In this document: piece after piece, positions 39,941 to 51,084 of the stretch | Layout of the letters: every line of letters begins with the position of its first letter | How positions within the stretch are numbered: position 1 is the first letter of the stretch | Assembly: GCF_900258515.1 (NCBI RefSeq) | Contig: NZ_LT984884.1 | Span: 2,052,744-2,116,743 of the forward strand | Length of the DNA stretch: 64,000 nucleotides | Direction: 5' to 3' | Source of the DNA: Lentibacillus sp. Marseille-P4043 | GTDB lineage: Bacteria > Bacillota > Bacilli > Bacillales > Amphibacillaceae | Notes under the pieces: model-generated | Database searches by the model: none | The model's input: the letters and a program-made list of their open reading frames with translations, nothing else | What the model was told of the DNA's origin: nothing | Translations under genes and position numbers: made by a program

Positions 39941-41122
39941 ATGAATAAAAAAACACTGCAAGACCTTGAGTTACAAGGAAAAAAGGTCTTTTGTCGCGTG
40001 GATTTCAATGTGCCAATGAAAGATGGCAAAGTAACGGATGATACACGTATAAAAGCAGCATTACCGACAATTAATTATTTAACGGAACATGGCGCAATCG
40101 TTATTTTAGCAAGCCACCTTGGGCGACCTAAAGGTGAAGTAGTTGAAGAATTACGCTTAGATCCAGTTGCAGACCGACTAAGCGATCTTACGGAAAAAGA
40201 TGTTGTTAAAACAGATGCAGTCTATGGTGCAGAAGTAAATGAAGCAATTTCTCAACTAAGCGATGGGGATATCCTGCTAATTGAAAATGTACGTTTTGAT
40301 CCAGGAGAAGAAAAAAACGATCCGGCATTAGTGGATGAATTTTCAGCTATGGCAGATATGTATGTAAATGATGCGTTTGGGGCTGCACATCGAGCACATG
40401 CTTCGACAACCGGTGTTGCGGAAAAATTACCTGCAGCAGCTGGTTTTCTTATGGAGAAAGAAATCAATGTACTTGGGAAGGCGCTAGCGGAGCCTGAGCG
40501 CCCGTTTACTGCTATTATTGGTGGAGCAAAAGTAAAAGATAAAATCAATGTCATCGACAATCTTTTAGATAAAGTAGATAATTTAATTATTGGCGGTGGA
40601 CTTGCTTATACGTTTATTAAAGCGCAAGGGCACGAAATTGGTAAATCATTATTAGAAGAAGATAAAATTGATTTAGCTAAGCAATTTATGAAAAAAGCTG
40701 AAGACAAGGGTGTTCGTTTCGTGTTACCAGTCGACGTTGTTGTTGCTGATGACTTTTCAGAAGATGCTAATACTAAAATCGTTGCAATTGACCAAATTCC
40801 AGCTGACTGGGAAGCATTGGATATTGGACCTGAAACACGGGAATTGTACAGCGAAATTGTTGGAGATTCAAAGCTTATCATTTGGAATGGTCCAATGGGC
40901 GTTTTTGAATTGAATGCCTTCGCCGGCGGTACAATGGCAGTTGCTGAAGCATTAGCGAACACAGGAGGCTATACCGTAATTGGTGGTGGTGATTCAGCTG
41001 CTGCTGTTGAAAAATTTGATCTAGCAGAAAAAATGGACCATGTTTCAACTGGTGGTGGAGCATCATTAGAATTTATGGAAGGAAAAGAACTTCCAGGTGT
41101 ACAAGCACTAGATGAAAAATAA
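39941..41122 (+). CDS. pgk: phosphoglycerate kinase
   Basis: Pgk, 393 residues, transfers phosphate from 1,3-bisphosphoglycerate to ADP. The substrate signature [13 protein letters not shown] lies near the N-terminus, followed by ASHLGRPKG. The nucleotide site region is WNGPMGVFE, with [13 protein letters not shown] near the end. The length is typical. It has GGGAGG ahead of the start and tpiA 20 bp after. Confidence 0.98.
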   Translation: MNKKTLQDLELQGKKVFCRVDFNVPMKDGKVTDDTRIKAALPTINYLTEHGAIVILASHLGRPKGEVVEELRLDPVADRLSDLTEKDVVKTDAVYGAEVNEAISQLSDGDILLIENVRFDPGEEKNDPALVDEFSAMADMYVNDAFGAAHRAHASTTGVAEKLPAAAGFLMEKEINVLGKALAEPERPFTAIIGGAKVKDKINVIDNLLDKVDNLIIGGGLAYTFIKAQGHEIGKSLLEEDKIDLAKQFMKKAEDKGVRFVLPVDVVVADDFSEDANTKIVAIDQIPADWEALDIGPETRELYSEIVGDSKLIIWNGPMGVFELNAFAGGTMAVAEALANTGGYTVIGGGDSAAAVEKFDLAEKMDHVSTGGGASLEFMEGKELPGVQALDEK

Positions 41123-41142
41123 CTTTTAGATGGGGTGAGACG

Positions 41143-41901
41143 ATGCGGAAGAATGTTATCGCAGGAAATTGGAAGATGAACAAGGTATTGTCAGAGGCAA
41201 ATCAATTCGTTGAGGATGTTGCGAAAAAGGCTCCAGAAAGTGATCGTGTAGAAACGATAGTTTGTGCGCCTTTTCCTTTTTTACCTTCGTTAGTCGAAAA
41301 AGCAAAAGGATCTAGTGTGAAAATTTCTGCACAAAATATGCATTTTGAAAATAATGGGGCATTTACTGGTGAAGTTAGCCCAGTTATGCTAAACGATTTA
41401 GGTGTTACACATGTTGTGCTGGGCCACTCAGAACGTCGGGAATATTTTGCGGAAACGAATGAAACGGTAAATAAAAAGACCCATGCAGCATTTAATCATG
41501 ATCTAGTTCCAATTATCTGTGTTGGTGAAACACTTGAACAGCGTGAGGCAAATGAGACAATGAACCATGTGGAAAATCAAGTTACGGAAGCACTCAAAGG
41601 TTTGACCAATGAACAAGTTACTCAAACGATTATTGCTTATGAACCTATTTGGGCAATCGGAACTGGAAAAACTGCAACAAGTGAAGAAGCAAATGAAGTG
41701 TGCACCCATATACGTAATGTTGTTAAAGGAATTACTTCAGATGAAATTGCTGAAAAAGTGGTTATCCAATATGGCGGAAGCGTTAAACCAGCCAATGTTG
41801 ACGAACTATTAGCGCAGTCAGATATTGATGGTGCATTAGTTGGTGGCGCAAGTCTTGAAGCTGATTCATTTCTTCAGCTCGTGGAGGCAGGTACAAAATG
41901 A
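41143..41901 (+). CDS. tpiA: triosephosphate isomerase
   Basis: TpiA, 252 residues, interconverts dihydroxyacetone phosphate and glyceraldehyde-3-phosphate. Asn and Lys are in GNWKMNK, the catalytic His in GHSERREYF, and the catalytic Glu with its lid in [14 protein letters not shown]. Its stop overlaps the gpmI start (ATGA), so the two are translationally coupled. It also receives the product of GlpD. Confidence 0.98.
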   Translation: MRKNVIAGNWKMNKVLSEANQFVEDVAKKAPESDRVETIVCAPFPFLPSLVEKAKGSSVKISAQNMHFENNGAFTGEVSPVMLNDLGVTHVVLGHSERREYFAETNETVNKKTHAAFNHDLVPIICVGETLEQREANETMNHVENQVTEALKGLTNEQVTQTIIAYEPIWAIGTGKTATSEEANEVCTHIRNVVKGITSDEIAEKVVIQYGGSVKPANVDELLAQSDIDGALVGGASLEADSFLQLVEAGTK

Positions 41902-43433
41902 GTCAAGATAAATTAGCTGCATTTATTATTTTAGACGGATTTGGTATTCGTGGGGAAGAAAAAGGGAATGCAGTAAAACAAGCCAATAAACCAAATTTTG
42001 ATCGACTTTGGAAAAAATATCCGCACAATCAATTAGAGGCAAGCGGTGAAGCAGTAGGATTACCTGAAGGTCAAATGGGTAATTCGGAAGTTGGTCATCT
42101 AAATATTGGTGCAGGACGAATTGTTTACCAAAGCTTAACAAGGGTAAACCTATCCATTAAAGAAGGAGACTTTTTCGAAAAGGGTGCCTTTGTTAAATCA
42201 ATGCAACATGCGAAAGAGCACAATAAGGCATTACACATATTTGGCTTACTGTCTGACGGTGGAGTCCATAGTCACATTAGCCATCTGTTCGCACTTTTAA
42301 AGTTGGCAAAAGAACAAGAACTCGAAAATGTTTATGTGCACGCGTTTTTAGATGGGCGTGATGTAGGTCCGCAAACTGCAAAAGAATTTATCAAACAAAC
42401 AGAAGACAAAATGAGCGAGTATGGTGTTGGAAAATTTGCCACGATTTCTGGTCGTTATTATTCGATGGACCGTGATAAACGCTGGGACCGCGTAAAAAAA
42501 GCGTATGATGCGATGGTTTATGGAAAAGGACCAGCCTATCAAGATCCATACGAACTAGTTGATGACTCCTATGAAAATGGCATTTATGACGAGTTTGTAA
42601 TACCTTCTGTTATCACAGATGAAAATGGAAAGCCAAATGCTACCATTGAAGATGAAGATTCTATTATTTTCTACAATTTCCGGCCTGATCGTGCTATCCA
42701 GATTTCCCGAACATTTGCTAATGAGGATTTTCATGATTTTGACCGTGGTGATGGGGTTCCAAAAAATCTTGACTTTGTCATGTTGACGAATTTTAGTGAA
42801 TCTGTCGACGGTTATGTAGCGTATGAACCAGTGAATTTAGACAATACAATTGGAGAAGTACTTTCGCAAAACGACATGAACCAATTGCGTATTGCCGAAA
42901 CGGAAAAATACCCACACGTAACATTCTTCATGAGTGGTGGTCGCGAGCAGGAATTTCCTGGTGAAAAACGAATACTGATCGATTCACCAAAAGTAGCCAC
43001 ATACGATCTGAAGCCGGAAATGAGTGTTTACGAAGTGACGGATGCATTATTGGACGAACTTGATACTGGTGAACAAAATGCTATTATCTTGAACTTTGCC
43101 AATCCTGATATGGTCGGGCATTCTGGTAAACTTGAACCGACGATTAAAGCAATTGAAGCGGTTGATGAATGTTTAGGTAAAGTAGTTGATAAAATTACTG
43201 GACTTGGTGGACATGCCATTATCTTTGCGGATCACGGGAATTCAGATGAAGTTGTAACAATTGAAGGAAAGCCAATGACAGCACATACAACAAATCCTGT
43301 TCCAGTTATTGTTACGAAAGATAATGCTGAACTAAGAGATGGTGGTATTTTAGCTGATTTAGCGCCAACCATGCTTGATTTATTAGATGTTGAAAAACCA
43401 AAAGAAATGACTGGCGAATCGTTAATCAAATAG
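41898..43433 (+). CDS. gpmI: 2,3-bisphosphoglycerate-independent phosphoglycerate mutase
   Basis: GpmI, 511 residues, is an alkaline-phosphatase-superfamily, Mn-dependent mutase. The N-terminal metal Asp is in IILDGFG, and the phosphoserine nucleophile is in [11 protein letters not shown]. Later metal ligands are in [12 protein letters not shown] and FADHGNSD. It converts 3- to 2-phosphoglycerate. The Mn requirement makes the enzyme pH-sensitive in sporulating bacilli. It lies between tpiA (overlap) and eno. Confidence 0.97.
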   Translation: MSQDKLAAFIILDGFGIRGEEKGNAVKQANKPNFDRLWKKYPHNQLEASGEAVGLPEGQMGNSEVGHLNIGAGRIVYQSLTRVNLSIKEGDFFEKGAFVKSMQHAKEHNKALHIFGLLSDGGVHSHISHLFALLKLAKEQELENVYVHAFLDGRDVGPQTAKEFIKQTEDKMSEYGVGKFATISGRYYSMDRDKRWDRVKKAYDAMVYGKGPAYQDPYELVDDSYENGIYDEFVIPSVITDENGKPNATIEDEDSIIFYNFRPDRAIQISRTFANEDFHDFDRGDGVPKNLDFVMLTNFSESVDGYVAYEPVNLDNTIGEVLSQNDMNQLRIAETEKYPHVTFFMSGGREQEFPGEKRILIDSPKVATYDLKPEMSVYEVTDALLDELDTGEQNAIILNFANPDMVGHSGKLEPTIKAIEAVDECLGKVVDKITGLGGHAIIFADHGNSDEVVTIEGKPMTAHTTNPVPVIVTKDNAELRDGGILADLAPTMLDLLDVEKPKEMTGESLIK

Positions 43434-43439
43434 TTTTAG

Positions 43440-44756
<1,317 letters not shown>

Positions 44757-44805
44757 ATGATGTAGAGAAATATGCTGGTTTAATGGAGTTAACAGGATAC
44801 AAAAT

Positions 44806-44848
44806 AAATGCTATCTATTTATGATTAACATGAATAGATAGCATTTTT
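44806..44848 (+). terminator. terminator of the glycolytic operon
   Basis: The 14-bp stem AAATGCTATCTATT/AATAGATAGCATTT is followed by T residues. Confidence 0.87.
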
Positions 44849-44993
44849 AAATTGGGTTAAAAGTTATAGTCTAGGACAATACTAAGAGGCAATAAAATGT
44901 AAAGAGGAATTATTTTACACTTTGATAAGCTTTTGCATCCGCAATAGTGTGGGGGATGCAGAAATTTTCCTAACAAGAATAGGGAGGCTTTTT

Positions 44994-45950
44994 ATGACTG
45001 TAAAGGTTTTGGTCTTCGGTGATATTGGTATTGATGACACAATTGCACTCATATATGGCTATTTTAAAGAAGAGGTTGATATTGTTGGGGTTGTAGCAGA
45101 TTATGGAAATGTGTCGAAGGACCGGGCAGTAAAAAATGTTCAATACGTATCTAATTTACTCGATATTACAAAGAAGGAAGTTAAGATTATTGGTGGTGCT
45201 AATATACCGTTGAATGGAGAAAAACCAGCATTCTTTCCGGAAATTCATGGGGAATATGGACTTGGGCCGATCATACCACCAGAAAATATGCATGATGGTG
45301 TGTTTGAAAACTTTTTTGAAATCATTAACATTATTAAACAATATCAGGATGAATTAATTGTTGTCAACATTGGTAGACTTACCTCTCTAGCTACGATGTT
45401 TATTTTATATCGGAAATTAATGAAAAAGGTTAAGTCTTTTTATATTATGGGAGGAGCATTCTGGGTTCCTGGAAATATTACAGCTGTTTCAGAAGCCAAT
45501 TTTTATGAGGATCCTATCGCTGCAAAAACAGTATTAATGTATGCACATAATGTAACAATAATCCCATTAAATGTAACAGAACAGGCAATCGTTACACCGC
45601 AGATGGTTGATTATATTGATTACATCGGTAAAACAAAAATTATAAAACCTATGTTGGATTATTATTATAATTTTTATAAAAAACGGAATCCCAATGTTCA
45701 GGGAAGCCCAGTCCACGACGCCTTAACCTTAATTGCTACCATTCATGAGGAGATGTTTATCTTCAAAAAGTTACCTGTCCATATTGTTCAAAAGAGCGAA
45801 GGAATTTCGAAAGGGCAGAGTATTGCTGATATCCGACCGTATTTAAATCCCAAAAATGAAAAAGGAAAAGAACATCGAATTGCTTTTAAACTGGATTATC
45901 CAAAGTTTTATAAGGAATTTATGTCGGTGATGACAGGAGAATCATTCTAA
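44994..45950 (+). CDS. nucleoside hydrolase family protein (IunH-like)
   Basis: The protein has 318 residues. Family features are a DxGxDD-type N-terminus (FGDIGIDDTIAL), HGEYGLGP, the MGGAFWVPGNIT loop, SEANFYEDPIAA and the late metal Asp in VHDALTL. These enzymes hydrolyse the N-glycosidic bond of purine or pyrimidine nucleosides. Unusually, the first aspartate of the DxDPGxDD signature is replaced by Phe, while the catalytic Asp and the DD pair are kept. ATG 44994 follows GGGAGG. It is monocistronic after the eno terminator. The substrate is unknown. Confidence 0.82.
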   Translation: MTVKVLVFGDIGIDDTIALIYGYFKEEVDIVGVVADYGNVSKDRAVKNVQYVSNLLDITKKEVKIIGGANIPLNGEKPAFFPEIHGEYGLGPIIPPENMHDGVFENFFEIINIIKQYQDELIVVNIGRLTSLATMFILYRKLMKKVKSFYIMGGAFWVPGNITAVSEANFYEDPIAAKTVLMYAHNVTIIPLNVTEQAIVTPQMVDYIDYIGKTKIIKPMLDYYYNFYKKRNPNVQGSPVHDALTLIATIHEEMFIFKKLPVHIVQKSEGISKGQSIADIRPYLNPKNEKGKEHRIAFKLDYPKFYKEFMSVMTGESF

Positions 45951-46017
45951 ATGGTTCTGTTATGGTGGCACAATATGCTAATCTATTTTTAGGAAATAGA
46001 TTAATGAGGTGAGAACC

Positions 46018-46596
46018 ATCGATATTTTACAGGCAATCAAGGAAAGAAGAAGCACCTTCAGTTTTAGTCCAGAGGAAGTCGATTTGCAAATGTTAAAAGA
46101 GATTTTTACATACGGATCATGGGCGCCTACCCATTATATGAAAGAATCCTGGAATATTAAACTCTATCAGGGAGAAGGAAAAAAGTCCTTTGTTGATGCG
46201 ATTATTGCAAGTTACCAGCGAATCGGCATGCTTAAAGGCGATGATGATCCAAAGACAGTAAAGATGATCGACTCGATGAAACAGTTTTTGTTAGAAATTC
46301 CACACCATGCGTTAATATTTTTTGAAAAGAATCAAGATCTGATCCGGTATGAAGAGGAGTATTCATCTGTTTGTGCCTTTATTCAAAATTCGCAACTGGC
46401 AGCATGGTCATATGGGGTAGGAATGCTTTGGACGATTACACCCTACATGCACGATCCAGGTTTTGCACACGATATCGGGCTGGATAGTGAAAAAGTGAAG
46501 ATAGCTGCTGTTATGCAAATTGGCTATCCGAAACAGACTTCACGAAATAAAGGAAGGACTTCGATTGAAGAGAAGCTTGAGATTATTTCGGAATGA
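46018..46596 (+). CDS. nitroreductase family protein, apparently with AUC start
   Basis: The protein has 192 residues. The FMN-binding N-terminus IKERRSTFSFSPEEVD and GSWAPTHYMKESW segment are those of short nitroreductases. The C-terminus has IAAVMQIGYPKQ. No ATG, GTG or TTG stands at a proper distance from a ribosome site. GAGGTGAG (46006-46013) sits just upstream of ATC at 46018, where the family start is expected. The GTG at 46009 is inside the ribosome site itself. Either AUC is used or a sequencing or real mutation changed ATG. Confidence 0.75.
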   Translation: MDILQAIKERRSTFSFSPEEVDLQMLKEIFTYGSWAPTHYMKESWNIKLYQGEGKKSFVDAIIASYQRIGMLKGDDDPKTVKMIDSMKQFLLEIPHHALIFFEKNQDLIRYEEEYSSVCAFIQNSQLAAWSYGVGMLWTITPYMHDPGFAHDIGLDSEKVKIAAVMQIGYPKQTSRNKGRTSIEEKLEIISE

Positions 46597-46650
46597 CTGT
46601 TGTTGAGTGTGGGCGATCGGAATCGACAAGTAGATTGGGCGAAGTATGGA

Positions 46651-46930
46651 GACATCGGCGCGAAAGCAGAAACATTGGCTCGAGAGTAAAAACATCGGCC
46701 GGAGAGCAGAAACATCGGCGCGAGAATGAAAACATCGGCTCGAGAGCAGAAACATCGGCCGGAGAATGAAAACATCGGCGCGAGAGGAGAAACATCAGCG
46801 CGAAAGCAGAAACATCGGCCGGAGAGCAGAAACATCGGCGTGAGAGGAGAAACATCGGCTCGAGAGGAGAAACATCGGCCGGAGAGTGAAAACATCGGCG
46901 GGAGAGCAGAAACATCAACAAGGAGATTAA
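46651..46930 (+). repeat. 20-bp tandem array (13 full units plus one decayed)
   Basis: The period is exactly 20 bp from 46651, with unit AACATCGGCNSGAGAGNARA. Variant dinucleotides after GGC run GC, TC, CG, GC, TC, CG, GC, GC, CG, GT, TC, CG, GG, so a 60-bp higher-order period of three units is visible. There are no spacers. It sits between the convergent nitroreductase and ptsI genes. It shares the AACATCRRC core and orientation with the array at 10800. Open frames through it are artefacts of a unit that lacks stop codons. Confidence 0.92.
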
Positions 46931-46967
46931 AACCCCACTTGGATATCCATATCCGAGTGGGGTTTCA
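46928..46967. terminator. bidirectional terminator between the 20-bp array and ptsI
   Basis: The stem AAACCCCACT/AGTGGGGTTT with inner GGATAT/ATATCC pairing has A and T residues on both sides. It serves ptsI on the minus strand. Confidence 0.85.
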
Positions 46968-46976
46968 CTTCATAAT

Positions 46977-48689
46977 TTATTCCGTCTTCTCTTTCACAAA
47001 TTCCACAACTTCTTCTGCAGTTCCCATTCCTAAAAGCTTGTCCTTATAGGAAACTAATTTTTCTTGTGATAAGTCACGAATCTGAGTCCGTGCTGGTAAA
47101 ATTGATGTTGCACTCATACTGAATTCATCAAGGCCAAGGGATAAGAGAATTGGTATAGCAATTGGATCGCCAGCCATTTCACCGCACATGCCAACCCATT
47201 TGTCTTCACCGTGCGCTGCCTCGAGTACATTGTTGACTAAATTCAATATTGCTGGATGGTATGGTTGATAAAGGTAAGTAACGCGTTCGTTCATACGGTC
47301 TGCGGCCATCGTATATTGAATCAGATCATTTGTACCGATACTGAAAAAGTCTACTTCTTTAGCGAATTGTTTGGCGATTACTGCCGTAGATGGGATTTCA
47401 ACCATAATTCCAACTTCAATATCATCCGAAACATCTACGCCTTCAGAAGTTAAATTGTCTTTCTCATCTAACAAAATTGCTTTAGCTTGACGGAATTCAT
47501 CTAGTGTTGCAATCATTGGGAACATAATTTTTAAATTTCCGTGCACGCTTGCTCGTAACAAGGCACGTAATTGGGTTCTAAATACGGATTCATTTTCTAA
47601 GCAAAAACGAATAGCGCGAAAACCTAAAAATGGATTAAGTTCTTTTGGCAAGTCTAAATAGCTTAATTCTTTGTCACCGCCAATATCTAACGTTCTGACA
47701 ACAACCGGCTTATTACCTACTTGTTCCAATACTGATTTATAGGCATCATATTGTTCGTCTTCAGTCGGTAATTCAGTTTTGCCCATATATAAAAATTCTG
47801 TTCGGTAAAGTCCAACACCTTCTCCGCCATTGGCTAAAACGCCTGTTATGTCTTCGGGGGTACCAATATTAGCTACTAATTCTACTTGTTCGCCGTCAGA
47901 TGTGATGGTTGGTTCATCTTTTAGTTTTGCCCATTCTTCTTTCTGCTTGGCAAAATTCGCTTGTTTTTCCTTGTACTTGGATAGTTCCTCATCAGATGGA
48001 TTGATCTTAACAGTTCCTTCTATCCCATCCACAATAACCATGTCACCTTGGGAAACGACATTGGTGATTTCTTTAGATCCAACTACAGCCGGGATTTCTA
48101 ATGATCTTGCCATAATTGCCGAATGGGATGTACGACCACCTACATCAGTAGCAAAACCTTTTACAAATTGGCGATTTAACTGTGCGGTATCTGATGGGGT
48201 TAAATCACGCGCAATTACAATTACCTCTTCGTCAATTAATGCAGGATCGGGAAATGTAACGCCTAACAAATGTGCCATCACTCGTTTTGTCACGTCTTGA
48301 ATATCAGCTGCACGTTCACGCATGTATTCATTATCCATATTTTTAAACATGTCGATAAACATGTTTGCTGTTTCATCTAGTGCACTTTCAGCGATAACAT
48401 TTTCAGATTTAATTTTGTCCTTGATAGGATTAATCAATTCTGGGTCACTTAAAACAAGTAAATGTGCTGAGAAAATTTCCGCATGCTCATCGCCAATCTC
48501 CTGCTTGGCATGTGCTTTGATCTTTTCTAATTCCTGCTTTGATATTTCCAGTGCTTTATCTAAACGTTCGATTTCTGCATTGGGATTATCAATCGTCTTC
48601 TTATCAAATGACAAATCAGGTGTAACAAGTTGATAAGCTTTGGCGATTGCAATTCCATTTGATGCAGCAATTCCGTCAATCGTTGCCAT
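46977..48689 (-). CDS. ptsI: PTS phosphoenolpyruvate-protein phosphotransferase (enzyme I)
   Basis: Enzyme I, 570 residues, takes phosphate from phosphoenolpyruvate and passes it to HPr His15. The phospho-His is in [17 protein letters not shown] (about residue 190). The PEP-binding domain contains [12 protein letters not shown], the MFPMIAT motif, and [10 protein letters not shown] with the active Cys. The length is normal. ptsH is not next to it, unlike most Bacillaceae where ptsH precedes and overlaps ptsI. A separate promoter at 48740-48769 supports independent expression. No good ribosome site is close to the ATG (AGGAAAGG is about 14 bases away). Confidence 0.95.
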   Translation of the reverse strand: MATIDGIAASNGIAIAKAYQLVTPDLSFDKKTIDNPNAEIERLDKALEISKQELEKIKAHAKQEIGDEHAEIFSAHLLVLSDPELINPIKDKIKSENVIAESALDETANMFIDMFKNMDNEYMRERAADIQDVTKRVMAHLLGVTFPDPALIDEEVIVIARDLTPSDTAQLNRQFVKGFATDVGGRTSHSAIMARSLEIPAVVGSKEITNVVSQGDMVIVDGIEGTVKINPSDEELSKYKEKQANFAKQKEEWAKLKDEPTITSDGEQVELVANIGTPEDITGVLANGGEGVGLYRTEFLYMGKTELPTEDEQYDAYKSVLEQVGNKPVVVRTLDIGGDKELSYLDLPKELNPFLGFRAIRFCLENESVFRTQLRALLRASVHGNLKIMFPMIATLDEFRQAKAILLDEKDNLTSEGVDVSDDIEVGIMVEIPSTAVIAKQFAKEVDFFSIGTNDLIQYTMAADRMNERVTYLYQPYHPAILNLVNNVLEAAHGEDKWVGMCGEMAGDPIAIPILLSLGLDEFSMSATSILPARTQIRDLSQEKLVSYKDKLLGMGTAEEVVEFVKEKTE

Positions 48690-48739
48690 TATTTTACGAC
48701 CAGCCTTTCCTAATAAAAAATATGTAAATCCTACTTCTT

Positions 48740-48769
48740 ATTTTAACCTCTTTAGCTCGGCGGTTTCAA
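48740..48769 (-). promoter_or_regulatory. probable ptsI promoter
   Basis: On the minus strand TTGAAA (48769-48764) and TAAAAT (48745-48740) are separated by 18 bp. Confidence 0.6.
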
Positions 48770-48833
48770 GTTATGAAGCGGTTTTGGACAATCATTTTGA
48801 ATGGAAACGCTATCTTTTTCCATTAACTGCAAA

Positions 48834-49766
48834 TTAACCGCTAATACTGGTTGAATGAAGATTTTTCTCGACCCATTCCAGAACGCTTTGATGAACTTCT
48901 TCTTTATTAATTTCGTTTAAAAGTTCGTGACGGCCATCGTGGAAAAGTTTTACTGTGACGTTTTCAAGGCCAGCTTTTTCATATAAATGTGCTGTTTTCC
49001 AAATACCTTTTGCATAGTCGCCAACAGGATCCGCATCTCCACTCATTAGGAGCATCGGTAAATCATCTCGTATGCGCAAATTTCGTTTTTGTTGATGAAT
49101 AATGGAAAGTCCTGTCATTAAATCAACAAAGAATCGTGCTGTTGGAACATGGCCACAATAGGGATCATCCATATAAGCTTGGACAATTTGATCATCGCGA
49201 GTTAACCAATCGAACGTTGTTTTCTGCTGTTCAATGCGTCTGTTGTAAGCATTAAAAGCAATGAAATTCATCAGCTTGCTTGGCTTTTTAGGTGCAAGTA
49301 AAGAGGCGATTTTCCGTCCGGTATAGGAGGTGATTTTCGGGTAAAAACCGGTTCCAGATAATAGAACACCATCAAGTTCACTACTGTGTGTTTGAATATA
49401 ATATCGTGCTAAAAAGGACCCCATACTATGTCCAAACAAGAAAATGGGTGTGTCAGGAAACTCCTGCTTAATGGTTCTTGTAATGGTGAATAGATCTTCC
49501 ATTGTTTTTGTAAACCCATTTTCATCAGCTAGATAGCCAAAAGAGCCCTGTCGTTCACCAGTTTTTCCATGACCACGATGATCATTTCCATAAACAAAAA
49601 TATTTTTCTTCACTAGAAAATTGGCAAAATCATTGTAGCGATTGATATGTTCAACCATACCATGGGCAAGCTGGATGATAGCTTTTGGTTGTTTGTTTTC
49701 CTCATACCACTTTTTGACATATACATCCACGTTATCCTTCATTGTTAACCAATATTCTTTTTCCAT
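48834..49766 (-). CDS. alpha/beta hydrolase, monoacylglycerol-lipase-like
   Basis: The protein has 310 residues. The serine hydrolase lid-type family (Hydrolase_4) is indicated by AIIQLAHGMVEHINRY (HG oxyanion motif), the nucleophile elbow GHSMGS, the acid region SGDADPVG and the late catalytic His in DGRHELLNE. There is no signal peptide, so it is cytoplasmic. The likely role is monoacylglycerol lipase or lysophospholipase, but the substrate is not shown. It is on the minus strand between ptsI and the divergent secG. Confidence 0.88.
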   Translation of the reverse strand: MEKEYWLTMKDNVDVYVKKWYEENKQPKAIIQLAHGMVEHINRYNDFANFLVKKNIFVYGNDHRGHGKTGERQGSFGYLADENGFTKTMEDLFTITRTIKQEFPDTPIFLFGHSMGSFLARYYIQTHSSELDGVLLSGTGFYPKITSYTGRKIASLLAPKKPSKLMNFIAFNAYNRRIEQQKTTFDWLTRDDQIVQAYMDDPYCGHVPTARFFVDLMTGLSIIHQQKRNLRIRDDLPMLLMSGDADPVGDYAKGIWKTAHLYEKAGLENVTVKLFHDGRHELLNEINKEEVHQSVLEWVEKNLHSTSISG

Positions 49767-49932
49767 TTTTTCACCTGTTTCTATACGTAGTCTTGCTTAT
49801 ATGATAAAATTTAATTTGTAACTCGTCCAAAGTTAAGTAGAGTTCTGGTATTTTCTAAAGATTCACTTGCTATATAAAACAAACTTATGCTAAAGTACTA
49901 ATAGGTATTTGTACGTTACAGGAGGTGCCGAA

Positions 49933-50166
49933 ATGGTAGGGGCAGTACACGTATTATTAGTTATAGACGCAGTAATTATGATTATTTTAGTACTATTACA
50001 ATCGGGCAAAAGTGAAGGTCTATCTGGCGCTATTTCAGGTGGAGCGGAGCAATTATTTGGGAAACAAAAAGCAAGAGGTGCCGATCTGATCTTACATCGC
50101 AGTACAATTATAACCGGTGTTCTCTTCTTTGTTCTCGCTTTCTTAAGTGCATATGTACTACAATAG
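49933..50166 (+). CDS. secG: preprotein translocase subunit SecG
   Basis: SecG, 77 residues, is an auxiliary subunit of the SecYEG channel. Two transmembrane helices ([17 protein letters not shown] and [20 protein letters not shown]) flank the conserved [29 protein letters not shown] cytoplasmic loop (quoted in part: [10 protein letters not shown]). ATG 49933 with GGAGGTG is right; an earlier ATG at 49909 precedes the ribosome site. It is the first of secG-est-rnr, as in B. subtilis. Confidence 0.95.
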   Translation: MVGAVHVLLVIDAVIMIILVLLQSGKSEGLSGAISGGAEQLFGKQKARGADLILHRSTIITGVLFFVLAFLSAYVLQ

Positions 50167-50168
50167 AC

Positions 50169-50208
50169 AATAACCCTTATCACAAATTGCGTGATAAGGG
50201 TTATTTTT
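50169..50208 (+). terminator. terminator after secG
   Basis: The 15-bp stem AATAACCCTTATCAC and its complement with a seven-base loop is followed by TTTTTT. Confidence 0.9.
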
Positions 50209-50273
50209 TGTCGTATCATGTACAATAGATAAATAATAACGATGCTAAGGATTTTTGAAGGAGTTTGAGCATA

Positions 50274-51020
50274 ATGAAAATAAAACAACCAGAACCTTTT
50301 ACGTTTGAAGCAGGTCAACGTGCGGTATTATTATTACATGGGTTTACAGGCCATTCAGCAGATGTAAGAATGCTTGGTCGCTATTTAGAAAAACAGGGGT
50401 ATACAACTCACGCGCCGATTTACCGTGGACATGGACTTCCACCAGAGGAATTGATTAAAGCAAATCCAGATCAGTGGTGGGAAGATGTTCAGAACGCGTT
50501 AAAACATTTACGTGATCTCGGTTATCAAGAAATAGCTGTTGCCGGCTTATCACTTGGTGGTGTTCTAGGACTGAAATTAGCATACTCGGAAAAATTAAAA
50601 GCTGTTATCCCAATGTGTGCACCGATGTTTTTTGATAACGAGACACAGCTAACGCAAGGACTCAAGACATTTGCTAAAGAGTATAAGCAATTAGAAGAAA
50701 AAGAAGCCACTGTCATCGAACAAGAAGTTGCTGATCTGGTGAAAAACTCTAACCAAATGTTTGAGGAGTTAGGCTCACTGATTACAGAAGTGAAAAATAA
50801 TGTCGATACTATATACACACCGACATTTGTAGTACAAGCAAGAAAAGACCAAATGATAAATACAGCTAGTGCCACATATATCTATGACAATGTTGAAGCA
50901 GATCATAAAGATATAAAATGGTATGAGGAATCTGGACATGTCATTACATTGGATGACGAAAAGCAACAGCTATATCAAGATATTTATGATTTTCTAGAAT
51001 CGCTTGACTGGCAGGAATAG
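50274..51020 (+). CDS. est: carboxylesterase Est (YvaK-like)
   Basis: The protein has 248 residues. It is a cytoplasmic alpha/beta hydrolase of the Est30 type from Bacillus/Geobacillus. HGFTGHSADV carries the oxyanion loop, the nucleophile elbow is GLSLGG (Ser about 94), the acid is in ARKDQMI and the catalytic His is in ESGHVITLD. It prefers short acyl esters in characterised relatives. AAGGAG precedes ATG 50274. It is conserved between secG and rnr. Confidence 0.93.
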   Translation: MKIKQPEPFTFEAGQRAVLLLHGFTGHSADVRMLGRYLEKQGYTTHAPIYRGHGLPPEELIKANPDQWWEDVQNALKHLRDLGYQEIAVAGLSLGGVLGLKLAYSEKLKAVIPMCAPMFFDNETQLTQGLKTFAKEYKQLEEKEATVIEQEVADLVKNSNQMFEELGSLITEVKNNVDTIYTPTFVVQARKDQMINTASATYIYDNVEADHKDIKWYEESGHVITLDDEKQQLYQDIYDFLESLDWQE

Positions 51021-51084
51021 AATGATTTTTCGATTATAAAACAATACTAACAGGTAAACAATAGAGTAGAAAGAAGGTGAGCTT

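Noticed and set aside
46651..46930. CRISPR array
   Set aside because: The repeats are directly adjacent at 20 bp without unique spacers, and there are no cas genes.
46524..47049. Several overlapping open frames on both strands across the 20-bp array
   Set aside because: All of them are by-products of a stop-free 20-bp unit (its period is not a multiple of three, so several frames stay open). None has a ribosome site, and two run into the real nitroreductase and ptsI genes.
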